DNA of 64,000 nt from Exiguobacterium sp. FSL W8-0210 (GCF_038006045.1 NZ_JBBOUK010000001.1:1715001-1779000), one strand, 5' to 3'. Positions 15,138 through 24,130 are shown, counted from the first letter of the stretch. The notes: a model not told the origin generated them from the sequence alone. A program made the numbers and translations.

Positions 15138-17543
15138 GTGTCCGTGATGCACGGGGCTATTTTACTGCCCATATTGATCAGTCTTTTCATTCCGCTTCTA
15201 GCGAAACGCCTTCCGAACATTCATACCGGTTGGTTTGTACTTGTCGTACCTGTACTGCTCGTTTCGTATTTCAGCCGCTTTCTCCCTGGTACGATGTCAG
15301 GTGAGACCTTTACGGCACGCATGCCGTGGATACCATCGCTCGGTATCGATTTCGTCACGTATCTTGACGGACTCGGCTTATTGTTCGCACTATTGATCAC
15401 AGGAATCGGATCACTCGTAGTTCTTTATTCGATTTTTTATCTAGATGCGAAAAAAGAATCACTCGGAACATTTTATGTCTATCTGTTGATGTTCATGACC
15501 GCCATGCTTGGGGTCGTACTGTCAGATAACATGATCGTCCTCTATCTGTTCTGGGAATTAACGTCGATTTCGTCGTTCTTATTAATTGCCTACTGGTACG
15601 AGCGAGAACGTTCTCGTTATGGCGCTCAAAAATCGATGTTGATCACCGTCTTCGGTGGACTGGCGATGCTTGGAGGAATTGCGATTCTCTCTACACTCAG
15701 TGGATCGTTAAGTATTCGTGAGACCTATGCGTCACTTGAATCGATTCAAGGTGAACCTTTCTTTACGGTCGCCCTTGTTTTATTCTTGCTAGCTGCCTTC
15801 ACGAAATCGGCTCAGTTTCCGTTCCACATCTGGTTACCGGATGCGATGGAAGCACCGACCCCTGTCAGTGCCTACTTGCACTCGGCAACGATGGTCAAGG
15901 CAGGGTTGTATCTTGTCGCTCGTTTCAGTCCGATTTTTGCGGATGAGTCGCTTTGGTTCTATCTCGTCTCATCTGTCGGAATATTCACCTTATTCTGGGG
16001 TTCACTCAATGCGGTGAAACAACATGATTTGAAAGGAATCCTTGCTTACTCCACGATTTCTCAGCTTGGATTAATCATGTCCTTACTTGGACTCGGAGCA
16101 GCCGCCTTGCACGTTGACGCGTTGGATGACGGATTATATACAATCGCGACAGTCGCTGCGATCTTCCACTTGATTAACCACGCGACGTTTAAAGGCAGTC
16201 TCTTCATGATGGCGGGAATCGTCGATCACGAAACTGGTACTCGTGATATTCGGAAGCTCGGTGGTCTTGCGCAACTCATGCCGATTTCGATGACGATCGC
16301 GATGATCGGAACCCTTTCGATGGCGGGGATTCCACCGTTCAACGGGTTCTTGAGTAAAGAGATGTTCTTGACAGGTGTTCTTCAAGTTTCAGGATCTGAC
16401 TTGTTCCACTTACCGTCTTACGGTTGGATCATTCCTGTACTCGCCGTCGTCGGAAGTATCTTTACGTTCGTCTACAGTATCTTAATTGTTCGCAGAACGT
16501 TCTTCGGTAAGCGTCAAGACGATAAGTTGCCGAAAACACCACACGAGGCACCGATTGGCATGTTGATTCCACCTCTCGTCCTCGTCTCGCTCGTCGTCAT
16601 CATCGGACTCTTCCCGAATCTATTATCGGATACGTTGATTCGACCGGCAGTCGAAGCGATCTTACCGCAAGTCGTTGATGCGGGTGGGAAGATTGATGTG
16701 CATATTTCAATGTGGCACGGATTCAATACTGAATTATTCCTGACACTCTTGATCATCAGTGCTGGCGTCATATTGTATAAAACACTGCCCCGCTGGCAAT
16801 CACTCTATAACCGGATGCCTCGTGCTGTCTCCTTGAATCATCAATATGACGCTTTGTTACGGCGTGGTGAACAGACCTCGACAAAGATTCACGATACGGT
16901 CATGACCGGATACATGCGGTCATATCTCGTCTACATCTTCGGATTCATCGTCATCTTGATCTTGACGGCATTATACGTATTTGATGCCTTCCGCTTCGCG
17001 GTTGATCCAATCAGCTCGATTGACGCGTATGAGATCATCCTTGCACTCGTTCTCGTTTCGAGTGCCCTTTCGATCACCTTTGCGCGTTCACGACTGACAT
17101 CGATCATCTTGCTCGGTGTGACAGGTTATACGGTCGCTCTATTCTTCGTCTTTTTCCGAGCGCCAGATCTCGCCTTGACACAACTCGTCATCGAGACCGT
17201 ATCGGTCGCTCTATTCCTGCTCGTTTTCTATCGTTTACCGGAAATCAGTCGGAAAGAAGAACGCATTCCGTTCAAGCTCGGCAACGCCTTGATTTCAGCA
17301 CTCGTCGGATTGACGGTGACACTCGTCGCTCTTGCTTCTCTAAGCCAACGATCGTTTACTTCAATCGCCAAGTATTACATCGATAATGTCGCTGATCTTG
17401 CCGCTGGCGGTAATATGGTCAACGTTATTCTCGTCGACTTCCGTGGCTTCGATACGTTGTTTGAGATTGCCGTTCTCGCACTTGCCGGAATCGGTATTTA
17501 CACGATGATTAAATTTAGACGAACAGGAGGGATCGATAAATGA
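15138..17543 (+). CDS. mrpA: Na+/H+ antiporter subunit A
   Basis: 801 aa, the exact length of Bacillus MrpA. It is the largest subunit, with about 20 transmembrane segments. It has the proton-pumping NADH-dehydrogenase ND5-like core (TSISSFLLIAYWYERER, FPFHIWLPDAMEAPTPVSAYLHSA) and a C-terminal MrpB-like part. MrpA and MrpD form the ion paths of the Mrp complex, which exchanges cytoplasmic Na+ for external H+ in alkali and salt tolerance. The start is the GTG at 15138, seven bases after AAAGGAGG; the longer open frame lacks a site. Its TGA overlaps mrpB (ATGA). Confidence 0.95.
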   Translation: MSVMHGAILLPILISLFIPLLAKRLPNIHTGWFVLVVPVLLVSYFSRFLPGTMSGETFTARMPWIPSLGIDFVTYLDGLGLLFALLITGIGSLVVLYSIFYLDAKKESLGTFYVYLLMFMTAMLGVVLSDNMIVLYLFWELTSISSFLLIAYWYERERSRYGAQKSMLITVFGGLAMLGGIAILSTLSGSLSIRETYASLESIQGEPFFTVALVLFLLAAFTKSAQFPFHIWLPDAMEAPTPVSAYLHSATMVKAGLYLVARFSPIFADESLWFYLVSSVGIFTLFWGSLNAVKQHDLKGILAYSTISQLGLIMSLLGLGAAALHVDALDDGLYTIATVAAIFHLINHATFKGSLFMMAGIVDHETGTRDIRKLGGLAQLMPISMTIAMIGTLSMAGIPPFNGFLSKEMFLTGVLQVSGSDLFHLPSYGWIIPVLAVVGSIFTFVYSILIVRRTFFGKRQDDKLPKTPHEAPIGMLIPPLVLVSLVVIIGLFPNLLSDTLIRPAVEAILPQVVDAGGKIDVHISMWHGFNTELFLTLLIISAGVILYKTLPRWQSLYNRMPRAVSLNHQYDALLRRGEQTSTKIHDTVMTGYMRSYLVYIFGFIVILILTALYVFDAFRFAVDPISSIDAYEIILALVLVSSALSITFARSRLTSIILLGVTGYTVALFFVFFRAPDLALTQLVIETVSVALFLLVFYRLPEISRKEERIPFKLGNALISALVGLTVTLVALASLSQRSFTSIAKYYIDNVADLAAGGNMVNVILVDFRGFDTLFEIAVLALAGIGIYTMIKFRRTGGIDK

Positions 17544-17980
17544 AAAAGCAGGCGAAAAAGCATACGAATGACGTCATCTTAGAGTCCGCGACTTCCTTTA
17601 TCACGTTCGTCATCTTCCTGTTTGCTGTCTACTTGTTCTTTGCTGGACACTATACACCGGGTGGCGGTTTCATTGGCGGTCTTGTGACGGCGTCTGCTCT
17701 TGTATTGATCTTACTTGCTTATGACATCAAGACGTTACGCCGGATTTTGCCATTCGACTACAAATGGATCACGGCTCTTGGCATGTTGATTGCCGTACTG
17801 ACGGCTTCAGGAGCGCTTGTCTTTAACGTACCGTTCTTCACACATGCACATGACTATTTCAACCTACCGTTATTCGGTAAGACATCACTTCATACAGCGA
17901 TGTTGTTTGATCTTGGTGTTTATCTTGTCGTCGTCGGTGTGACGATGACGATTATTCAAACGATTGGGGAGAGTGATTAA
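17540..17980 (+). CDS. mrpB: Na+/H+ antiporter subunit B
   Basis: 146 aa with four predicted membrane helices. The MnhB signature [19 protein letters not shown] is clear. It is a structural subunit of the Mrp complex. It overlaps the end of mrpA by 4 nt and is followed after 1 nt by mrpC. Confidence 0.94.
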   Translation: MKKQAKKHTNDVILESATSFITFVIFLFAVYLFFAGHYTPGGGFIGGLVTASALVLILLAYDIKTLRRILPFDYKWITALGMLIAVLTASGALVFNVPFFTHAHDYFNLPLFGKTSLHTAMLFDLGVYLVVVGVTMTIIQTIGESD

Positions 17981-17981
17981 T

Positions 17982-18323
17982 ATGGAAATCATCATGGCGA
18001 TCGCCGCAGGCATCCTGACGATGTGTGCCATTTATCTCATTCTTTCGAAAAGTATTCTTCGCATTATCATCGGAACAGGGTTGCTCAGCCACGCTGCCCA
18101 TCTGCTCGTCATGACGATGGGTGGATTAAAACGAGGCGCGGCTCCGGTCTTAAAGGATGGCGTGACTTCCTATACGGATCCACTACCGCAAGCACTCGTC
18201 TTGACCGCCATCGTCATCAGCTTTGGTGTCACTGCCTTTTTCTTGGTACTCGCTTACCGTGCTTATCAAGAACTCGGAACCGATAATATCGAAGAGATGA
18301 AAGGAACCGATTCGAATGATTAA
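17982..18323 (+). CDS. mrpC: Na+/H+ antiporter subunit C
   Basis: 113 aa, NuoK-like with three membrane helices ([20 protein letters not shown]..., [12 protein letters not shown]). The ATG at 17982 follows the mrpB stop by one base. GGGGAGAGTG upstream is the ribosome binding site, so the longer in-frame start at 17964 is not used. It overlaps mrpD by 8 nt. Confidence 0.93.
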   Translation: MEIIMAIAAGILTMCAIYLILSKSILRIIIGTGLLSHAAHLLVMTMGGLKRGAAPVLKDGVTSYTDPLPQALVLTAIVISFGVTAFFLVLAYRAYQELGTDNIEEMKGTDSND

Positions 18324-19803
18324 CTTACCGCTACTACCAATCATCATCCCTTTGTTGACGGGTGTCCTCTTGATGTTTTTCCCGCGACACCTCAAAGGAC
18401 AACGAATCGTTTCCCTCTTTTCGACGATTTTGACTGTCTGTGCCTCCATCTATCTCGTGCTGACTGTCCGGTCAAACGGCATCTTAACAGTCACACTCGG
18501 TAGCTGGCCAGCACCTTTTGGTATCACGCTTGTCTCTGACATGCTATCCGCTTTACTCGTCACGACGACAAGCATTCTTGTTCTTTGTATCATCTGGTAT
18601 GCCATTGTCTACTTGAGCGTTTCCTATCAACGGTACTACTATTTCATCGCCGTTCAATTCCTGCTCGTTGGTGTCAATGGTGCCTTTACGACAGGTGATA
18701 TCTTTAACATGTTCGTCTTCTTCGAAGTCTTCCTGATTTCGTCTTATGTTTTAATCGTTCTCGGCGGGAAACCGGCACAATTACGAGAATCGCTGAAGTA
18801 TCTTTTGATTAATGTCATCTCGTCTGCATTATTCGTCATGACCGTCGCCTTCTTGTACGGAATCATCGGATCACTCAGCATGGCGGATATCAGTCAAAAG
18901 ATTTCAGAGGTCGGACAGCCAGCAATCCTCAACGTTATCGCCTTGTTATTCCTGATCGTCTTCGGATTAAAAGGTGCGATCTTCCCGCTCTACTTCTGGT
19001 TACCTGGTTCTTATCAAGTACCGCCGACGCCTGTTCTTGCTCTGTTCGGTGCCTTGTTGACAAAGGTCGGGGTCTACGGGATTTTACGGACGTATAGTTT
19101 GTTCTTCTCAAATGAGATTGGAACGATTCATCAAATCTTGAGTATCCTTGCGCTCAGTACGATCATCATCGGGGTGATTGGTGCGCTTGCGACACGGGAT
19201 GCGAAGCAAATCATCATCTACAACATCATCGTCGCGGTCGGGGTCATCTTGTACGGGGTTTCCCTCATGACACCGCAAGCGCTAGAAGGTGCGATTTTCT
19301 ACCTTCTTCATGATATGTTGATTAAAGCCGCTTTATTCCTACTCGTAGGAATCATGGTCGGAATTGCCGGCTCGAGTAAGCTGAAAGACATGGGCGGGAT
19401 GATCAAAGCCTATCCTGTATTAGGTTGGACGTTCTTCATCGCGGCGTTATCACTTGCCGGGATTCCACCGCTCAGCGGATTCATTGGGAAATTCCTGATC
19501 GTTCGTGGTGGTATTGAAGCCGGTGAGTTGATTGGACCAATCATCGTTCTACTATCCAGTCTACTCGTCTTGTATTCGGTCGTTCAATTGTTCATGCGTG
19601 CCTTTTGGGGAACACCGAAGACTTACTCTGGTGATAAACAAGCGCTTGTTCCAAAGCTACTAGTTCCTACGATTGCCTTAGTTGCGCTCAGCGTTCTCTA
19701 TGGAGTAGGTGCTGAGGCGATGCGTCCACTGATTCAACAAGCCGTCGAACCGTTGACGAATCCAACGCTCTATATCGATGCCGTACTAAAAGGAGGTCGT
19801 TAA
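18316..19803 (+). CDS. mrpD: Na+/H+ antiporter subunit D
   Basis: 495 aa, about 14 membrane segments. It is an ND2/ND4-like proton-channel subunit with the lysine-containing motif [19 protein letters not shown] and [12 protein letters not shown]. Together with MrpA it provides the second ion path. Its length equals the Bacillus protein (about 493). It overlaps mrpC by 8 nt, and AAAGGAGG at its end serves mrpE. Confidence 0.95.
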   Translation: MINLPLLPIIIPLLTGVLLMFFPRHLKGQRIVSLFSTILTVCASIYLVLTVRSNGILTVTLGSWPAPFGITLVSDMLSALLVTTTSILVLCIIWYAIVYLSVSYQRYYYFIAVQFLLVGVNGAFTTGDIFNMFVFFEVFLISSYVLIVLGGKPAQLRESLKYLLINVISSALFVMTVAFLYGIIGSLSMADISQKISEVGQPAILNVIALLFLIVFGLKGAIFPLYFWLPGSYQVPPTPVLALFGALLTKVGVYGILRTYSLFFSNEIGTIHQILSILALSTIIIGVIGALATRDAKQIIIYNIIVAVGVILYGVSLMTPQALEGAIFYLLHDMLIKAALFLLVGIMVGIAGSSKLKDMGGMIKAYPVLGWTFFIAALSLAGIPPLSGFIGKFLIVRGGIEAGELIGPIIVLLSSLLVLYSVVQLFMRAFWGTPKTYSGDKQALVPKLLVPTIALVALSVLYGVGAEAMRPLIQQAVEPLTNPTLYIDAVLKGGR

Positions 19804-19806
19804 TTC

Positions 19807-20283
19807 ATGCCATTTCAAGTCTTGCTCAACTTATTTCTTGCATTCTTGTGGATGTTTCTCTCAAACAATTTCTCGGCCTCCGGTTTCGTCATTGGTTACG
19901 CGCTAGGGCTGATTGCGATGTTCGCTTTCCGTCGCGGCTTCAAAGGTCGTTTTTATCTCGGACCTGTCGTCGCACTCGTCCTATTGTTCTTCCGCTTTCT
20001 CTACGAGCTGGTCGTTGCGAACATCGATGTCTTGAAAATTATCTTAAAGCCGAAGTTAGATATTCAGCCTGGTATCTTCGCCTATGAGACCGAACTCGAT
20101 CAACCGTGGCAGATCACGTTGCTGTCGATGCTGATCACATTGACGCCGGGAACGCTTGTCGTTGATATCTCGGATGATAATAAGACACTCTACATTCATG
20201 CACTCCATATGCCAGAGGTCGATGAAGCAGTCGCTTCGATTCGTGATAGTTTTGAGAAAGCCATTCTGGAGGTGAGTCGGTGA
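19807..20283 (+). CDS. mrpE: Na+/H+ antiporter subunit E
   Basis: 158 aa, the typical MrpE length. Membrane helices are in the first 75 residues, followed by a cytoplasmic part with the family block LLSMLITLTPGTLVVDISDD. Translation is coupled through AAAGGAGG at the end of mrpD. Its TGA overlaps the mrpF ATG (TGATG). Confidence 0.94.
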   Translation: MPFQVLLNLFLAFLWMFLSNNFSASGFVIGYALGLIAMFAFRRGFKGRFYLGPVVALVLLFFRFLYELVVANIDVLKIILKPKLDIQPGIFAYETELDQPWQITLLSMLITLTPGTLVVDISDDNKTLYIHALHMPEVDEAVASIRDSFEKAILEVSR

Positions 20284-20567
20284 TGTTCGATATTTTAATC
20301 TACATCGCACTCGGGGGTGTCTTTCTCTCGATGCTTGGTCTATTTTACCGGGTCATCAAAGGACCAAGTGTGGCGGATCGTGTCATCGCGCTTGATTCAA
20401 TTGGTATCAGCTTGATTTCAATCGTTGGTCTTGTCTCGATCATCTTACGGACGAGCGACTATCTCGAAGTCATCCTGTTGATTGGTATACTCGCCTTCAT
20501 CGGTACGGTTGCCTTTTCAAAATATATCGAGAAAGGAGAGATCATCGAACGTGATCGCAATCAATGA
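20283..20567 (+). CDS. mrpF: Na+/H+ antiporter subunit F
   Basis: 94 aa with three membrane helices. The block RVIKGPSVADRVIALDSIG is the MrpF/PhaF signature. The ATG at 20283 is one base into the mrpE stop; a GTG at 20280 is a possible alternative because GGAGGTGAG lies seven bases before it. The 3' end overlaps mrpG by 17 nt. Confidence 0.93.
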   Translation: MFDILIYIALGGVFLSMLGLFYRVIKGPSVADRVIALDSIGISLISIVGLVSIILRTSDYLEVILLIGILAFIGTVAFSKYIEKGEIIERDRNQ

Positions 20568-20925
20568 ATTGATCGTCGCGGTCTTCGCCTTGCTCGGTAT
20601 GGGATTTAGTCTCGTCACCGCGCTTGGTCTGATCCGCTTACCGGATGTCTATACGCGTGCTCACGCTGCATCTAAAAGCGCGACATTAGGTGTCATGTCG
20701 ATTTTAATCGGCGTCATCATCTATTTCGTCACTGAAGATGGATTCTTCTCCTCTCGTGTCGTTCTCGGCATCCTGTTCGTGCTCATCACAGCGCCGATTG
20801 GAGGACATCTGATCGCCCGTGCTGCATATTACAGCAATGTGCCGTTATGGAAATCATCTGTTCGTGACGACTTGTCTCAGAACAAAGAACATGTGGAACC
20901 AAAGAAACGCCAAGATGATGTATAA
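20551..20925 (+). CDS. mrpG: Na+/H+ antiporter subunit G
   Basis: 124 aa, the same length as Bacillus MrpG, with three membrane helices. The PhaG/MnhG block LGLIRLPDVYTRAHAASKS is present. The start is the GTG at 20551, with AAAGGAG 11 nt upstream inside mrpF. It is the last gene of the operon. Its natural terminator just downstream has been split by an insertion sequence. Confidence 0.93.
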   Translation: MIAINELIVAVFALLGMGFSLVTALGLIRLPDVYTRAHAASKSATLGVMSILIGVIIYFVTEDGFFSSRVVLGILFVLITAPIGGHLIARAAYYSNVPLWKSSVRDDLSQNKEHVEPKKRQDDV

Positions 20926-20938
20926 GTATCGCTATGAC

Positions 20939-20964
20939 AAAACCCTCGCTTCCATTCACGGAAG
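20939..20964 (+). terminator. Left half of the interrupted mrpG/nsrR terminator
   Basis: AAAACCCTCGCTTCC (20939-20953), the loop ATTCAC and the first bases GGAAG of the return arm lie directly before the insertion element. The rest of the arm, CGAGGGTTTTTT, lies after it (22409-22420). Joined, they make a 15-bp stem with A and T tracts. Confidence 0.85.
20961..20964. repeat. Target-site duplication GAAG (left copy)
   Basis: GAAG directly abuts the left inverted repeat, and the same four bases follow the right inverted repeat at 22405-22408. Short 3-4 bp duplications are normal for IS3-family insertion. Confidence 0.85.
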
Positions 20965-20989
20965 TGAACTGCCCCATAAAAGTTGGACA
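20965..20989 (+). repeat. IS left inverted repeat
   Basis: This 25-bp end starts TGAACTG and ends AGTTGGACA. It pairs with the right end at 21 of 25 positions (mismatches at positions 8, 9, 13 and 21). Confidence 0.9.
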
Positions 20990-21018
20990 TAAAATCCAAC
21001 TTTTATGGGGTGTTTTTT
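20972..21018 (+). terminator. Terminator inside the IS left end, just before orfA
   Basis: CCCCATAAAAGTTGGA (20972-20987) and its exact complement (20995-21010) form a 16-bp stem with a 7-nt loop. TGTTTTTT follows, ending at the base before the orfA ATG. It would stop read-through from mrp, and it folds up the sequence that acts as the orfA ribosome binding site. Confidence 0.85.
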
Positions 21019-21528
21019 ATGGTCAAATATACAAAGGCGTTTAAAGTCCAAGTCGCTGAGCGTTATCTAACAGGACGAGACGGATACCGAGGTGTGGCGA
21101 AAGAATTCGGGATAGCGCATAACCTGGTCCGTGAGTGGTCACGTCTCTATGAGCGTTGGGGGGAAACGATCTTCGATCCTTCCTATACAACACACTCGCT
21201 GGCATTTAAACTGGAGGTATTAAACGACATGGCGACCAATAAGCTGTCCAATAGAGAGACGGCCGTAAAATACCGAATTTCCTCCCCGGGGATGATCTCG
21301 AGATGGCGATCGACGTATGATCGGGAAGGGACCGCAGGTCTGGTCGCCAGACCGAAAGGACGTGCCCCGATGGCGAGACGCAAGAAGAAGGAATTTGAAG
21401 AGATGACAGAAGTCGAGAAGCTCAAAGAGCGGATCGAGTATCTCGAGATGGAGAACGCTGCGTTAAAAAAATTGAAAGCCTTGGTTCAAGAAGAGAATGC
21501 GCGACGAACCGGATCAAGGCACAAGTAA
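21019..21528 (+). CDS. IS3-family transposase OrfA (helix-turn-helix)
   Basis: 169 aa. It has two helix-turn-helix units of the IS150 type ([19 protein letters not shown] and [20 protein letters not shown]) and a C-terminal leucine-zipper-like coiled coil ([20 protein letters not shown]). It binds the IS ends and also forms the N-terminal part of the OrfAB transposase. The seven-A run at 21465-21471 (A_AAA_AAA in the reading frame) is the expected -1 frameshift site. The -1 frame stays open from there into orfB. Confidence 0.93.
   Translation: MVKYTKAFKVQVAERYLTGRDGYRGVAKEFGIAHNLVREWSRLYERWGETIFDPSYTTHSLAFKLEVLNDMATNKLSNRETAVKYRISSPGMISRWRSTYDREGTAGLVARPKGRAPMARRKKKEFEEMTEVEKLKERIEYLEMENAALKKLKALVQEENARRTGSRHK
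21465..21471 (+). promoter_or_regulatory. -1 programmed ribosomal frameshift site
   Basis: A_AAA_AAA follows TT in the orfA frame, matching the X_XXY_YYZ slippery rule. Slipping back one base joins OrfA to OrfB without a stop (the shifted reading reaches [14 protein letters not shown]). This gives a fused transposase of about 450 aa. Confidence 0.8.
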
Positions 21529-21536
21529 TCGATGAA

Positions 21537-22367
21537 TTGCGATCAATCTATCCCGTTCCGGGACTCCTCCGCGTGCTCGGTATGGCACGAAGCGTTTATT
21601 ACTATTGGCGGACGCGCCTGACGGGCGAAGACAAGTATGCGGAAGTGAAGGCGGCCATCCATACCCTCTTCCACGAACACGAAGGACGATGTGGCTATCG
21701 TCGCATCCACGCACTTCTCGAACGCCAGGGCTTCCGGCACGATCCGAAGACCGTGCGCCGTCTCATGAACGAACTCGGTCTCAAATGTCTCGTCCGCATG
21801 AAGCGATACCGCTCCTATAAAGGACGGGTCGGAAAGGTCGCACCGAATCTTCTTCAACGTGACTTCAAGGCCACCGGTCTGAACCAGAAATGGGTGACTG
21901 ACGTCACTGAATTTCACCTGTTCGGAGAGAAGCTCTACCTTTCTCCGATGATGGACTTGGGAAACCGTGAGATCATCGCCTATACCCTATCGGACCGTCC
22001 TACATATCGATTCGTTGGCGAAATGTTAGATCAGGCAATCGGGAAGCTCGACGGAGAGGCGCGCCCAATCCTTCATTCCGATCAAGGGTGGCATTATCAA
22101 TACAGAGCGTTCACTGGTACGCTCCACGAGCACGGCATTACGCAAAGCATGTCCCGTAAGGGCAACTGTCTCGACAACGCAGCCATCGAAAGCTTCTTCG
22201 CCGTGCTCAAGTCAGAGCTCCTGTATCTCAAGGAGTTCGATGACATGGACCACTTCAAATGTGAGCTCGAGCGTTACATCGAGTACTATAACCATCGTCG
22301 TATCAAGAGACGACTAAAAAACCTGAGCCCGGTTGAATACCGGACTCAGGTCCTCAAGGTCGCCTGA
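21537..22367 (+). CDS. IS3-family transposase OrfB (DDE integrase core)
   Basis: 276 aa. It carries the retroviral-integrase-like rve domain with the catalytic triad: Asp in WVTDVTEF, Asp in [10 protein letters not shown] and Glu in [14 protein letters not shown]. The HTH_21 segment [14 protein letters not shown] precedes it. It is normally made as an OrfAB fusion by the upstream frameshift; the independent start (TTG at 21537) is uncertain. Its last codons also encode a hairpin that acts as a terminator on the opposite strand. Confidence 0.93.
   Translation: MRSIYPVPGLLRVLGMARSVYYYWRTRLTGEDKYAEVKAAIHTLFHEHEGRCGYRRIHALLERQGFRHDPKTVRRLMNELGLKCLVRMKRYRSYKGRVGKVAPNLLQRDFKATGLNQKWVTDVTEFHLFGEKLYLSPMMDLGNREIIAYTLSDRPTYRFVGEMLDQAIGKLDGEARPILHSDQGWHYQYRAFTGTLHEHGITQSMSRKGNCLDNAAIESFFAVLKSELLYLKEFDDMDHFKCELERYIEYYNHRRIKRRLKNLSPVEYRTQVLKVA
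22316..22350 (-). terminator. Minus-strand terminator inside the IS right end
   Basis: Read on the minus strand, CCTGAGTCCGGT-ATTCA-ACCGGGCTCAGG is a 12-bp stem with one G-T pair, followed by six T residues. It lies within the orfB coding sequence. It faces transcription entering from nsrR. Confidence 0.8.
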
Positions 22368-22379
22368 CAAATTATTTAT

Positions 22380-22404
22380 TGTCTAACTTTTTTGGTTCAG
22401 TTCA
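22380..22404 (-). repeat. IS right inverted repeat
   Basis: Reverse complement starts TGAACTGAACC and matches the left end at 21 of 25 positions. Confidence 0.9.
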
Positions 22405-22420
22405 GAAGCGAGGGTTTTTT
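22405..22420 (-). terminator. Right half of the interrupted terminator with second GAAG copy
   Basis: GAAG (the duplicated target) is followed by CGAGGGTTTTTT, the missing outer part of the terminator arm found at 20939-20964. It now directly follows the nsrR stop on the minus strand and no longer forms a hairpin locally. Confidence 0.8.
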
Positions 22421-22422
22421 GA

Positions 22423-22866
22423 TTAAGAACGCTGTAAAGGTGAGGCAGCAAACAAGAGTGCCAACTCATCACGATTATCCAGCAATTCTTCTAATGTATG
22501 CTGTTCCAGTTCCCGGATAAAAGCTCGAAGCGCTCGTCCGAGCACACTTTTTAGACGGCATCCAGGTTCAATGACACAATGGCCGTTGCTTCCAAAACAT
22601 TCGACGATATCCATCGGTTCCATTTCCCGAACGACTTTCCCGATGTTGATGTCTTTTGGATCACGAATCAAACGGAGTCCGCCTGACCGACCTCTTGTTG
22701 ATTCGACATAGCCAAGTTTCGCTAATTGTTGTGTCACCTTCATTAAATGGTTGGATGAGATGCCATAATGCTTGGCAATCTGCGGCATTGGTGTGATGAC
22801 ATCCCGGTGCACCCCGAGATACATCAACACACGTAGTCCATAATCCGTATACTGTGTAATTCTCAC
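22423..22866 (-). CDS. nsrR: Rrf2-family transcriptional regulator, NsrR-like
   Basis: 147 aa. The winged helix begins MRITQYTDYGLRVLMYL and includes SSNHLMKVTQQLAKLGYV and GRSGGLRL. Three cysteines at about 90, 97 and 103 (ECFGSNGHCVIEPGC) have the spacing that holds the NsrR iron-sulfur cluster, which senses nitric oxide. DINIGKVVREME is also NsrR-like. The GTG at 22866 was chosen because GGAG lies eight bases upstream and the protein then starts as in other NsrR proteins. No nitrosative-stress target gene is adjacent. Confidence 0.87.
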   Translation of the reverse strand: MRITQYTDYGLRVLMYLGVHRDVITPMPQIAKHYGISSNHLMKVTQQLAKLGYVESTRGRSGGLRLIRDPKDINIGKVVREMEPMDIVECFGSNGHCVIEPGCRLKSVLGRALRAFIRELEQHTLEELLDNRDELALLFAASPLQRS

Positions 22867-23024
22867 GACCCTCACTCCATTTCTTCCCAAAACTGCACTG
22901 TTATCGTACCATGAAATACGAAACTGACTACATTGTTTTGTCTCACGATTCGAAATTCTGATAAACCTCTATTAGGTTTACGTATGAAATGAAATATTGG
23001 ATTTAAAATACGAGTTTTAAAAAC

Positions 23025-23065
23025 AAAAAAACTATTCCTCCTTTCCTGTTCGAAAGAAGAAATAG
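23025..23065 (-). terminator. Terminator of glpQ
   Basis: On the minus strand CTATTTCTTCTTTC-GAACAG-GAAAGGAGGAATAG makes a 14-bp stem with G-T pairs, followed by seven T residues. Confidence 0.8.
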
Positions 23066-23083
23066 TACTATTTCCTTTTTACT

Positions 23084-23980
23084 TTATTTTTTGTACAGCC
23101 CTTTCACGACATCATTAAAACGGTCAGCATAGTTCGTAAAGACACCTGTGACACCATAATCAAGCATACGTACCATATCCGCTTTTTCATTTACAGTATA
23201 CGGGTGAAGTAACAAATCATGCGCCCGAATTGCTGCGACGTTCTCACGTGTCAATGCTTTGAAGGAAGGACCGACACCGACCGCATATTGGCGGATTGCT
23301 GTTAATCGATCATCCGTCAATGCCTTGACTTCATTTGCTTCCATCAACTGAACCAATGAAACGTTCGGGTCGATGGCTCTGACTTTTTGAAGACTCGCTT
23401 CACTAAACGACTGAATCAAGACTTGTCCTGATTTGACCTTGTTACTCGACAATCCGTTCTGCTTTAGTACGTCGAGCAATTTCTGTTCCATTCCCGGGTA
23501 CACTTCCGGTGATTTCGTCTCGATATAGTAATTCGCATGCTTCCCATACTTACTCAAGACTTCTTGAAGCGTCGGAACTTTCAAACCGACATACGATTTT
23601 TTCGCAAGGGTCGGGTTCGCTTCATTGAACCAGCTACCGGCATCAAGTTTCTTGATTTCAGCAAGCGTTTTATCTTTGACGGCACCCGTTCCGTTCGTCG
23701 TCCGATCAATCGTTTCATCGTGCATCGCAATCAATTGACCGTCTTTCGTCATCTGTAAATCAATTTCGATGTAATCTGCTTTGAATGTCTTATGTCCCAT
23801 TTCATAAGCTGGCATCGTATGCTCTGGCGCGTATCCTGAAGCTCCGCGGTGAGCAACATTGATGATGCGATTTGGATCGAGTAACGATTTCCCTTTTGAA
23901 TGTGCGCTGACATCTTCTGTCGGAAGACCTGTACTTAATACGGCTCCTGCTACCATCGTCAATCCAATTTGTTTCAACAT
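23084..23980 (-). CDS. glpQ: Secreted glycerophosphodiester phosphodiesterase
   Basis: 298 aa. An N-terminal signal peptide (MLKQIGLTMVAGAVLSTGL, cleavage probably after VSA) is followed by the GDPD barrel. The catalytic set is intact: HRGASGYAPEHT, EIDLQMTKDGQLIAMHD and ETKSPEVYPG. It hydrolyses glycerophosphodiesters to glycerol-3-phosphate outside the membrane, and related enzymes also degrade teichoic acids for phosphate. The ATG at 23980 lies seven bases after GGGGGA; an upstream TTG is too close. It is a single gene with its own terminator. Confidence 0.92.
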   Translation of the reverse strand: MLKQIGLTMVAGAVLSTGLPTEDVSAHSKGKSLLDPNRIINVAHRGASGYAPEHTMPAYEMGHKTFKADYIEIDLQMTKDGQLIAMHDETIDRTTNGTGAVKDKTLAEIKKLDAGSWFNEANPTLAKKSYVGLKVPTLQEVLSKYGKHANYYIETKSPEVYPGMEQKLLDVLKQNGLSSNKVKSGQVLIQSFSEASLQKVRAIDPNVSLVQLMEANEVKALTDDRLTAIRQYAVGVGPSFKALTRENVAAIRAHDLLLHPYTVNEKADMVRMLDYGVTGVFTNYADRFNDVVKGLYKK

Positions 23981-24096
23981 AATCAATTCCCCCTTGAAAT
24001 ATTCTTACAACACTTATCCTAAATCGTATGTATGAAGCTGATATAGAGATGATGTAAATGTCGTTTCGTGTTTTGATGACAAAGTGATATCAACAA

Positions 24097-24127
24097 AAAA
24101 AGACCCGCATCTAAAACGGGTCTTTTA
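24097..24127 (-). terminator. Terminator of odhAB
   Basis: On the minus strand AAAGACCCG-TTTTAGATG-CGGGTCTTT is a 9-bp stem, followed by a T run. Confidence 0.85.
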
Positions 24128-24130
24128 TGA

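Larger units (their letters stand above)
20965..22404 (+). mobile_element. IS3-family (IS150-like) insertion sequence, complete, 1440 bp
   Basis: The 25-bp terminal inverted repeats (20965-20989 and 22380-22404) match at 21 positions and start TGAACTG. They enclose orfA and orfB in the overlapping -1 frame arrangement of the IS3 family, with a GAAG duplication outside. The DDE residues, the frameshift site and both ends look intact, so the copy may be active and recent. It lies between mrpG and nsrR, inside their shared terminator. It also carries its own terminators facing outside transcription at both ends. Confidence 0.95.
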
